A DNA stretch of 64,000 nt from Marseilla massiliensis (lineage in GTDB: Bacteria; Bacteroidota; Bacteroidia; Bacteroidales; Bacteroidaceae): NCBI RefSeq assembly GCF_016899955.1, contig NZ_JACJJL010000009.1, positions 90,716 through 154,715 of the forward strand, read 5' to 3'. A program made the translations under genes and the position numbers. The notes under the pieces were generated by a model, which saw nothing but the letters and a program-made list of their open reading frames with translations, was not told the DNA's origin and ran no database searches. Numbering within the stretch: the first letter of the stretch is position 1; each line of letters begins with the position of its first letter. This document shows, in pieces, positions 9,565-17,533 of the stretch.

Positions 9565-12500
9565 ACACTGTTATATATAATATCCATAAGTCGTTTTTCA
9601 GGAACGCTTTCTTCGCACTTTTAGTGGGGTTGGCTGTGCCGGCTTACGCTCAGGATGAAGTTGCTGCCGACGATGAGCAGGCCTCTTCGGTTCAGCGAGC
9701 TCCAAAGATTGAGCCGGAGAAGTATGAACTCGTGTCTGTCAAGGGAACCGTATTCGAGGAGTCCAGCAAGAAGCCTTTGGCCGGTATTCAGGTCAAGGCG
9801 CTTGGCAACGCCCGTTACACGGCCATGACCGACGAGAAGGGGCAGTTCGAAATCAAGGTACCCAAGTTCACCACTTCGCTGTTTGTCTATTCGCCAGAGT
9901 TCCTATCGCAGCAGGTTGCCATCGGCAAGGGCGACGATCTCGTTATCTATATGTTGAGCGACAAGTATCGCCCGATGTATGAAGACGCAACGAACATCAC
10001 GGCTTCGCGTTCCATCAAGTCTGATGCAACAGAGAACTACACCCTCGACACAGAGCTTGAAGACAAGTTGCTGGCAGACATGCGCACCACCCAGCGTTCG
10101 GCAATGCTTGGCGTCGGAGGCGACATGTTTATCCGAGGCATCAACTCACTGAATGCTAATTCGCAGCCGCTTATCATCGTCGACGGCGTAGAGCTCGACA
10201 TGCAGCGTGACCGTGCGGTGCTGCACAGCGGCAATTTCTTCAATATGCTGGGCAATATCATGCCTGCCGACGTAGAGAAGGTGACGGTGCTGAAGAACGC
10301 CACAGCCCTCTATGGTGCCCGCGGCGGCAATGGCGTCATCCTCATCGAGACCAAGCGTGGCCATAGCATGGCAACGCGAATCGACGCCAACCTTTCGGTA
10401 GGCGTGACGCTGATGCCACGCCTGCAGACCGTCATGGATGCCTCTCAGTATCGCATCTATGCTACCGAGATGCTCGGCACAGTGCCCAACCTCGACGTCA
10501 ACTCGTCGGCATTCAAGTTCCTCAACGATGATCCCAATGGTTATTACTACCATACGTATCATAACAACACCGACTGGCAGGACGAGGTTTACCAGACGGC
10601 ATTGACGCAGAACTACAGCATCAATGTGCAAGGAGGCGACAACATCGGTATGTACAACCTCTCTGTGGGCTATGTCGATGGCGAGACAACCTCAAAAGGC
10701 AATGCCTACAATAGGATGAACGTTCGCTTCAACACCGACATCAACATCCTTAAGAATCTCTCAACCAAGTTCAACCTGTCTATTTCGCGAATGCAGAACG
10801 ACCTGAAAGACGACGGCGTGCAGGAAGACTTCGATGCCGCAACACCGACATCGCCCACATTCCTCGCTCAGATTAAGTCGCCGCTGGTTGCACCTTACCA
10901 GTACAACCAGTACCTGGGAGGATTCTCCAACCTGCTCAGCGAGGCCGACGACTTGTTTGACGCTGTCGGCACGGAGCATTCGCTTTCAAACCCTGTGGCC
11001 ATTCTGGCGCAGGCTCACGGCGACAACAAGAACTTCCTTGAGAACACCTACTTCCAGGCAATGTTGGAGCCTACGCTTAAGTTGGGCAACGACTGGCGCA
11101 TTACCACAGCGTTCAGCTATACCCTCAACCGCAACTCGCAGCGCTACTACCGTCCTAACACGGGTGTGGCCGGGTTCAACATACCCGATGTAGGCTTGGT
11201 TTACAACCAGTTCTCTACATATTATGCCAAGGAGAACAACATCCTCAGCAACACGCGAGTAAGCTACTCTCACATCTTCGGTGCCCACTCGCTGAGCGCT
11301 TTCGTTGGTTTCCGTTACAATTACTTCTCGTACGACGGCGACGGTATCTCAACCCAGTACACAACGCGCCAGGACGACAAGAACCCGCAGATTTCTGCCA
11401 ACACCAACAACATCATCTCGGCCTTCGGTGCCAATGATGTATGGAAGCAGATACAGTGGTACGGCAACGTAGACTATAACTACCAGAACCGTTATTTCCT
11501 CACACTGTCGCTCCTTGGCGAGGCCAACAGCCGTTTCGGCGACAACAGCGACGGGCTCAGCATGTTCGGTGTGCAGTGGCAGGTTTACCCCAGTGTACAG
11601 GCCGGATGGGTGGTTACCAACGAGAAGTGGTTCCCGAAGAATGCCGGAGTTGACTATCTGCGCCTCAATGTTGGCTACGACATCAGCGGCAACGACGACA
11701 TTGCCAGCAATGCCGTGCGCACCGTTTACGCCATGGTGAAGTACGACAACCAGGCCGGCTTGCAGCTCAAGAACATCGGTAACGACAAGATAAAGAGCGA
11801 GACGATGAAGAAGTTCAACGTGGGCTTGCAGACCAACTTGCTGCACAACCGTGTCGCATTGAGCTTTGATTACTATATCAACAAGACGAGCGACCTGCTC
11901 ACTCTGAAGACCTTCACCGACCCGATTGCCGGCCAGAACAACTACTGGACCAACAGTGGCGAGATTCAAAACACCGGTTTCGAGGTCATGCTTTCCGGCA
12001 AGCCCGTCGTGGCAAAGGACTGGGATGTCGAGATTGGCGCCACTGTGGGCCACTACAAGAACGAGGTCAAGTCGTTGCCTGATGGCGATTACCTCTCTTC
12101 TATATATGGCGAAGACAACATCCTCACCTCTGTGGGCAACCCTGTGGCCCTGTTCTACGGCTACGAGACAGCCGGTGTGTTTGCCGACGATGCAGCCGCA
12201 CGCGCAGCAGCAAAGCAGGACGGTGGCCATGAGTATCTCTACATGCTCGACAACACCGGCAAGGAAATGTATTTCCAGGCTGGCGACATCCACTTCGTCG
12301 ACCGCAACGATGATGGCAAGATTGACGAGAGCGACCGTACGGTCATCGGCGACCCGAATCCCGACATTTACGGCAACATCTTTGCTTCTGTCAACTGGAA
12401 GAACTTCACGCTCAGCCTCAACTTCAACTACAGCCTCGGCAACGACGTGTTCAACTACCAGCGCATGATACTCAACTCGGGCAGCAACTTCTACAATCAG

Positions 12501-12848
12501 CAGGTGGCAATGACCGACCGCTGGCACTATGAAGGCCAGGTGACCGACATTCCGCGCATAGCCTATGGCGACCCGATGGGCAACAGCCGCTTCAGCGACC
12601 GTTGGATTGAAGACGGAAGCTATCTGCGCCTGAAGACCCTCAAGCTGACATACCGCGTTCCTGTCAACTTCAGCTGGCTGCAGGGTCTTGCTGTGTGGGC
12701 AGAGGCAGTCAATCTGTTTACTCTTACCAATTATCTTGGCAACGACCCCGAGTTCAGCATTGGCCGCGGTTCGTTGTATCAGGGCATAGATTGTGGCAAC
12801 CTTGCCCAAAGCCGTGCATTTACTTTTGGAGTGAAGATAAATCTATAA
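9561..12848 (+). CDS. SusC/RagA-family TonB-dependent outer-membrane transporter (second pair)
   Basis: A protein of 1095 residues. An extended signal peptide ends near 'VPAYAQ' (about residue 30) and is followed by an acidic linker, a carboxypeptidase-regulatory-like domain (about 58-135), the plug (about 165-270) and the barrel. The plug signature reads VLKNATALYGARGGNGVI from residue 243, a variant of the usual KDA form. The C-terminus (FTFGVKINL) is a hydrophobic barrel strand. Translation is coupled to the FAS1 gene upstream by a 4-bp overlap, and its SusD follows after 12 bp. It is clearly different from the first SusC, so the operon has two importers that probably handle different oligomers of one glycan. 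Confidence 0.95.
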   Translation: MNTVIYNIHKSFFRNAFFALLVGLAVPAYAQDEVAADDEQASSVQRAPKIEPEKYELVSVKGTVFEESSKKPLAGIQVKALGNARYTAMTDEKGQFEIKVPKFTTSLFVYSPEFLSQQVAIGKGDDLVIYMLSDKYRPMYEDATNITASRSIKSDATENYTLDTELEDKLLADMRTTQRSAMLGVGGDMFIRGINSLNANSQPLIIVDGVELDMQRDRAVLHSGNFFNMLGNIMPADVEKVTVLKNATALYGARGGNGVILIETKRGHSMATRIDANLSVGVTLMPRLQTVMDASQYRIYATEMLGTVPNLDVNSSAFKFLNDDPNGYYYHTYHNNTDWQDEVYQTALTQNYSINVQGGDNIGMYNLSVGYVDGETTSKGNAYNRMNVRFNTDINILKNLSTKFNLSISRMQNDLKDDGVQEDFDAATPTSPTFLAQIKSPLVAPYQYNQYLGGFSNLLSEADDLFDAVGTEHSLSNPVAILAQAHGDNKNFLENTYFQAMLEPTLKLGNDWRITTAFSYTLNRNSQRYYRPNTGVAGFNIPDVGLVYNQFSTYYAKENNILSNTRVSYSHIFGAHSLSAFVGFRYNYFSYDGDGISTQYTTRQDDKNPQISANTNNIISAFGANDVWKQIQWYGNVDYNYQNRYFLTLSLLGEANSRFGDNSDGLSMFGVQWQVYPSVQAGWVVTNEKWFPKNAGVDYLRLNVGYDISGNDDIASNAVRTVYAMVKYDNQAGLQLKNIGNDKIKSETMKKFNVGLQTNLLHNRVALSFDYYINKTSDLLTLKTFTDPIAGQNNYWTNSGEIQNTGFEVMLSGKPVVAKDWDVEIGATVGHYKNEVKSLPDGDYLSSIYGEDNILTSVGNPVALFYGYETAGVFADDAAARAAAKQDGGHEYLYMLDNTGKEMYFQAGDIHFVDRNDDGKIDESDRTVIGDPNPDIYGNIFASVNWKNFTLSLNFNYSLGNDVFNYQRMILNSGSNFYNQQVAMTDRWHYEGQVTDIPRIAYGDPMGNSRFSDRWIEDGSYLRLKTLKLTYRVPVNFSWLQGLAVWAEAVNLFTLTNYLGNDPEFSIGRGSLYQGIDCGNLAQSRAFTFGVKINL

Positions 12849-12860
12849 GAAAACGAAATC

Positions 12861-14702
12861 ATGAAGAAGATAATATTTTCAGTTATCTGTATGATGACGC
12901 TCTTTGTGTCGTCATGTAGCGATATGCTCGACGTTGAGACAAGCCGCGAGGTTGAGCTGCCCTCCATCGGGCAGGCCTCCGACTCCTTGTTCTACGTGCT
13001 GGGCATAATGCAGGCAGTGCAGCAGGCTGCCGACGCCTACTACATTCAGAATGAGATGCGTGGCGACCTGGTCGACGTCACCGTGCATTCAGACCTCAAC
13101 TTGCGTGAAATGGCAAACTTCAGCGCCACGGCTTCCAACAAGTACGACAGCGCTTACGTTTACTACCGCATCATCAACAACTGCAACTACTACATTGCCA
13201 ATCGCGACACCACCTTGTATGACGGTACATACAATGTCACACAGTCGGAGTATGCCACCGTGCTGGCTTTCCGTGCGTGGGCTTACTTGCAGCTTGCCCG
13301 CAATTACGGCAAGGTGAAGTTCGTGACCAAGCCGCTCACCTCTTTGAGCGACATCGAGAACGACAAGTCTGAGGAGCTTGGCATCAAGGAGATTGTTGCA
13401 CGCCTGGCCGACGAGGGCAACACCGCGTTGAGGCGTTACAGTGGGCTCGACCTGCCCTACGGCAATGGTGTCATTGGCAGCGATTACATTCGCTCAATGT
13501 GCATCCCCGTCGACGTTATCCTTGGCGAGCTCTATCTTGAGGCCGGGCGCTATGCCGAGGCTGCCGACTATTACTTCAAGTACCTGCTTAAGTATAAGAT
13601 GGTGGCCAGCGACCAGCGTTCTCTTGTTGAATTGTCGAATATGTGGGATCTCAATTTGCCCAACGACTTCCTGCCAGAGTCTTCCGGCAATTGGTTCCCT
13701 GATAACTTTTCTCTCATATCTACATCAACGTCACTCGACGGTCGCATCACTTATCTCCCCATGGCGCTGAACAAGTTTAAGGGAGTTACGTCGGAGATAC
13801 CCAAGTTGTTCGGTTTTGACTATTACCTAACTTCCGGCGACGAAGATGCCACTCCGGACGAGAAGTATCAGGCCAAGTTCATGGACGAGCAGCAGATAGT
13901 GCCGTCCTCTGCCTACAAGTCGCTGGCCAACAACTCTCTTTATTACTACACGTCGAGGTTTGCCGGCCATGAGAACGAGAAGGGCGCGCTCAGCATTGGC
14001 GACCAGCGTGCAAAGGCTCGCGTGGTTCAGCGCAGCAATGTGGGCGGCGTCGACACCATGGAGTATCAAAGGCTGTTCACTTATGCACCGCAGATCATTC
14101 TCTACCGTTCTTCCACCGTGTGGCTGCATCTGGCCGAGGCGTTCAATCGCATGGGTTATCCCGACGCAGCTTTCGCCATCTTGAAAGACGGCCTTACCAC
14201 CAACCTGCTCACGGATACGACCTACATCACCGATGGCACCAAGGAGTTGCTCACCGGTCGCTATCCGTTCCTGATAGGCGAGGGTGTCTCTATCTTCAGC
14301 GGCACGGGTGGGGCGCGCAACTACGGCATCCATCGCCATGGTTGCAGCGACGCCAGCGGCATCGACGGCGTTTACTCGCTCTATCAGATGGACACCGAGG
14401 TTTTGCGCAAGCTCGACGAGATAGAGAGCATGTTTGAAGTGACCTCTGCCGGCAGCGAAGACTCTCTCGCCGTTATCGTCAATGCTGTAGAAGACTTGCT
14501 GTGCGACGAGTACGCCATGGAGTTTGCTTTCGAAGGCTGCCGCTATGCCGACCTCATGCGCCTGGCCCGCCATAAGAACGAGTCGAGCCCTGCCGGCTAC
14601 GGCACCAACTTCGGAGGCCGTTGGCTTGCCCGCAAGCTGGCGTTCAAGAATCCGGTCAAGAATCTTGAAGACGAGCAGAATTGGTATCTTCCGATGAAGT
14701 AA
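12861..14702 (+). CDS. SusD/RagB-family glycan-binding lipoprotein (second pair)
   Basis: A protein of 613 residues with lipobox FVSSC (Cys19). It shows SusD-type helices and a C-terminal segment 'EYAMEFAFEGCRYADLMR' that matches the family's 'ReLafEg.R..DL.R' pattern. It lies 12 bp after the second SusC and is the last gene of the transporter operon: a perfect 13-bp hairpin follows 27 bp after its stop. Family knowledge assigns it as the surface lid that captures glycan for its SusC. Confidence 0.93.
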   Translation: MKKIIFSVICMMTLFVSSCSDMLDVETSREVELPSIGQASDSLFYVLGIMQAVQQAADAYYIQNEMRGDLVDVTVHSDLNLREMANFSATASNKYDSAYVYYRIINNCNYYIANRDTTLYDGTYNVTQSEYATVLAFRAWAYLQLARNYGKVKFVTKPLTSLSDIENDKSEELGIKEIVARLADEGNTALRRYSGLDLPYGNGVIGSDYIRSMCIPVDVILGELYLEAGRYAEAADYYFKYLLKYKMVASDQRSLVELSNMWDLNLPNDFLPESSGNWFPDNFSLISTSTSLDGRITYLPMALNKFKGVTSEIPKLFGFDYYLTSGDEDATPDEKYQAKFMDEQQIVPSSAYKSLANNSLYYYTSRFAGHENEKGALSIGDQRAKARVVQRSNVGGVDTMEYQRLFTYAPQIILYRSSTVWLHLAEAFNRMGYPDAAFAILKDGLTTNLLTDTTYITDGTKELLTGRYPFLIGEGVSIFSGTGGARNYGIHRHGCSDASGIDGVYSLYQMDTEVLRKLDEIESMFEVTSAGSEDSLAVIVNAVEDLLCDEYAMEFAFEGCRYADLMRLARHKNESSPAGYGTNFGGRWLARKLAFKNPVKNLEDEQNWYLPMK

Positions 14703-14729
14703 TGCCATAAATTGAGTTTTTTCACATGC

Positions 14730-14769
14730 AATGGCCGCATGCACGCACGGGCGCGCATGCGGCCATTTT
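14730..14769 (+). terminator. Perfect hairpin terminator after the SusCD operon
   Basis: The arms 14730-14742 and 14755-14767 are a perfect 13-bp inverted repeat (AATGGCCGCATGC and its complement) around a 12-base loop, followed by TTGTTTGTT. It separates the transporter operon from the enzyme operon starting at 14963. Confidence 0.8.
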
Positions 14770-14805
14770 GTTTGTTCATTTGTTACACCGCCGTCACGCG
14801 GGACG

Positions 14806-14874
14806 TTTTCGTACGTATTTCATATTTTTCGTACGAAATGACAATGCCATTGTCGTTGCCGATGCTTAACTTTG
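14806..14874 (+). promoter_or_regulatory. Putative HTCS-dependent promoter of the GH27-SGNH-GH78 operon
   Basis: Two copies of TTTTCGTACG begin at 14806 and 14826, exactly 20 bp apart (two helical turns). A TAACTTTG -7 box lies at 14867-14874. The second GTACGA begins 36 bp before the box. No TTG is found 20 bp before the -7 box, unlike several promoters elsewhere in the window. The same layout occurs at 21817 and 22522. That these are binding sites for the HTCS at 29750 is an inference. Confidence 0.6.
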
Positions 14875-14962
14875 CGCACGAAAGCCGGCAGAGGCTGCCG
14901 CAGTGCCATGGCAGCGGCCCGCAGGCCGGCATTGGCGTCAGAGAAACAATCAATACATATAA

Positions 14963-16630
14963 ATGATGACATATTTCAACCGTTTATCCCTTTATGGCTG
15001 TGCATTGGCCCTGGCTTGCCTGCATAATGCCTTTGCCTGCATGGCAGCCCCGCCAACAGTCCGTGCAGTGGCCTCGCCGTCAGCAGAAGAGTCTGCTGCT
15101 GCAGACCCGCCAGTGATGGGCTGGAGTTCCTGGAACACCTATCATGTAAACATCAGCGACACGCTCATCATGCGCCAGGCCGACGCCATGGTGGCCAAGG
15201 GCCTCAAGGCGGCAGGCTATCGTTACATAAACATCGACGACGGCTTTTTCGGCTATCGCGACAGCACAGGCCTCATGCATGCCCATCCGCAGCGTTTCCC
15301 GCGCGGCTTGCGGCCCGTGGCCGACTACATCCACTCGCTGGGCTTCAAGGCCGGAATATATTCCGATGCAGGCAGCCACACATGCGGCTCGCGTTACGAC
15401 AACGACGAGAACGGGTTCTGGGCCGGCCTGTACGGCCATGAGCGGCAGGATGCCGAGCTTTATTTCAACGACTGGGGCTTCGACTTCATCAAGATAGACT
15501 ATTGCGGGGCGGGCACAGAGCTCAACCTCGACGAGCGCCGCCGATACACCGAGATAAGCGAGGCCTTCAAGAGTGTGGGCTGTGGCGACGTGGAAATCAA
15601 CATCTGCCGTTGGGCTTTCCCCGGCACATGGGCCCGCAGCATTGCCCGCTCGTGGCGCATCAGCCCCGACATACGCCCCCGCTGGTCGTCGGTCAAGCGC
15701 ATCATCGACCTCAACCTATACCTGTCGGCCTATTGTGGCGGCGGACACTACAACGACATGGACATGCTCGAGATTGGCCGCGGCATGCCCCGCAATGAAG
15801 AAGAGGTGCATTTCGGCATGTGGTGCATCATGAGTTCGCCGCTCATGATAGGCTGCGACATGCAGACCATACCCGAGGCGTCGCTCTCACTCATAAAGAA
15901 CGAAGAGCTGATAGCCCTCAACCAAGACCCGCTCGGGCTGCAGGCCTACGTCGTTCAGCACGAGGGCGAGGGCTATGTGCTCACCAAGGACATCGGGCGC
16001 AGGCGGGGCACGGAGCGTGCCGTGGCCCTTTACAACCCGTCCGACTCTGCCTGCCACTTCAATGTGCCGTTGTCGCTGCTCGAGCTTGGCGGCCGGGTGA
16101 GGCTGCGCGACCTTGTAAGGCGTTGCGACCTGGAGCCCGTCAGCGACAGCATAGTGTGCGACCTGCCTGCCCGCAGCCTGCGCCTGTTGCGTGCCGAGGG
16201 CCTTTACCGCACCGACCCGGTGGCCTATGAGGCCGAGTGGGCTTACCTGCCCTGTTTCGATGCCCTGGGCAAGGTGAAGCACCAGGTGCTCTATGCCGCC
16301 AACCCCGACGCTTCGGGGGGCATGGTGGCGTCGTGGCTGGGCGGTCGCAAGGAGAACATAGCCCGCTGGAGCGACGTCTACAGCAGCCGCGGCGGCGCCT
16401 ACGACATGACCATCACCTATGTGCCCGCCGCCCGCCGCAGGCTCGAGGTCACGGTCAATGGCACAACCACGCGCCTCTACGACCTCGCCTCCGAGGGGTG
16501 TTTGGCCACGGTGACCATACCCGTTACGCTGCGCAAGGGGTTCAACACCGTCGAGATGGGCTATCCCTACGGCTGGACTGTCGACATAGACCGCTTCGAG
16601 CTTCGCCCTGCCGGCAGTGGCGGGCGCTGA
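14963..16630 (+). CDS. GH27 family glycosidase (alpha-galactosidase or beta-L-arabinopyranosidase type), exported
   Basis: A protein of 555 residues with a signal-peptide-like N-terminus (about 1-28). The GH27 barrel starts at GWSSWNTY (residues 53-60). The nucleophile motif KIDYC gives Asp179, and NDMDMLEIG gives the acid/base Asp267; both sit where the family has them. 'MSSPLMIGCDM' and 'ALNQDPLGLQ' close the barrel. Family members normally have NDPDML, so the proline is replaced by methionine here. The last 110 residues or so form a beta-sandwich resembling a CBM35-like module. It is the first gene of an operon with an SGNH esterase and GH78. GH27 members in such loci remove alpha-galactose or beta-L-arabinopyranose side chains; the exact sugar cannot be told from sequence. 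Confidence 0.9.
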   Translation: MMTYFNRLSLYGCALALACLHNAFACMAAPPTVRAVASPSAEESAAADPPVMGWSSWNTYHVNISDTLIMRQADAMVAKGLKAAGYRYINIDDGFFGYRDSTGLMHAHPQRFPRGLRPVADYIHSLGFKAGIYSDAGSHTCGSRYDNDENGFWAGLYGHERQDAELYFNDWGFDFIKIDYCGAGTELNLDERRRYTEISEAFKSVGCGDVEINICRWAFPGTWARSIARSWRISPDIRPRWSSVKRIIDLNLYLSAYCGGGHYNDMDMLEIGRGMPRNEEEVHFGMWCIMSSPLMIGCDMQTIPEASLSLIKNEELIALNQDPLGLQAYVVQHEGEGYVLTKDIGRRRGTERAVALYNPSDSACHFNVPLSLLELGGRVRLRDLVRRCDLEPVSDSIVCDLPARSLRLLRAEGLYRTDPVAYEAEWAYLPCFDALGKVKHQVLYAANPDASGGMVASWLGGRKENIARWSDVYSSRGGAYDMTITYVPAARRRLEVTVNGTTTRLYDLASEGCLATVTIPVTLRKGFNTVEMGYPYGWTVDIDRFELRPAGSGGR

Positions 16631-16730
16631 CAGCTGCCCCGCATGCCGGCATGACTGAAGGGCGCCGGGCGTGACGTGGTCACACGGCAGCCTGCCGTTA
16701 CCGTTTACGTTTATGCATGTTTTTTTGTTT

Positions 16731-17405
16731 ATGAAGAAAATACTGTTAGTTATGGCTGCCGCCATCATAGCCGCAGCCAGTGTCGTGGCCGGCGACCCCG
16801 ACCCGTTGATGGGCAAGAAGATGGGTGTCATCGGCGACAGCTATGTGCGCAACCACCGTGAGCCGGTAGAGAACACATGGCACTATAAGTTTGCCATGAA
16901 GCATGGCATGAGGTATTACAATTACGGCCGCAACGGCAATTGCATCTCCGTCGACCTTGCCCGCTGGGGCGAAGGCATGTACCGCCGTTATGCCGACATG
17001 GCCGACTCGCTCGACCTCGTCGTAGTCATTGGCGGGCACAATGATGCCGCCCGCCTCGACAGCATAGGCATGGGCCTGTTCCGCGAGCGCCTCGGCGTGC
17101 TCTGCCGCGGGCTCATCGAGAAATATCCACGTGCCCAGATAGTTTTCTTCACGCCGTGGGTGTGCGATGGCTTTGCCGGTAGCAACCGCGAGCGTGTGGT
17201 CGATGCCATGCTCAGCGTGTGCGGCTCTTACGGCATACCCGTGTTCGACGCTGCCCGCCGTGGTGGCATCTATGCCGGCAGCGCCACTTTCCGGCGCATC
17301 TATTTCCAGGGTGGCGGCACCCGCGACACGGCCCACCTCAATTCGCGGGGGCACGACCGTTTCCTTCCGGTGGCCGAGTCGTTTATACTGCAATACACAG
17401 AGTGA
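16731..17405 (+). CDS. SGNH/GDSL-family esterase, exported
   Basis: A protein of 224 residues if translated from ATG 16731, which gives a clean signal peptide (MKKILLVMAAAIIAAASVVAG); the frame stays open to 16671, but the extra residues do not resemble a leader. Block I is GDSYV with the catalytic Ser, GHND gives block III, and 'DTAHLNSRGH' near the end supplies the Asp/His pair. This is a compact single-domain SGNH hydrolase. It lies between GH27 and GH78 in one operon, so an acetylesterase acting on pectic oligosaccharides is likely, though the substrate is inferred. Confidence 0.8.
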   Translation: MKKILLVMAAAIIAAASVVAGDPDPLMGKKMGVIGDSYVRNHREPVENTWHYKFAMKHGMRYYNYGRNGNCISVDLARWGEGMYRRYADMADSLDLVVVIGGHNDAARLDSIGMGLFRERLGVLCRGLIEKYPRAQIVFFTPWVCDGFAGSNRERVVDAMLSVCGSYGIPVFDAARRGGIYAGSATFRRIYFQGGGTRDTAHLNSRGHDRFLPVAESFILQYTE

Positions 17406-17533
17406 TGCGCCAACAAACCGTTTACCAATGACTTTCGGCGCCCATCGGCGGTTGGAGGCAACAGTGGCGGCTGTGGCTGCCTGGTGCCCCAGGCCGTCGT
17501 CAGCCATGGGCCCGCACAAAACAAATCGCAATT

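Noticed and set aside
11349..12809. 486-codon open frame on the minus strand
   Set aside because: Antisense to the second SusC, with valine/alanine-rich composition typical of a mirrored frame and no recognisable motif.
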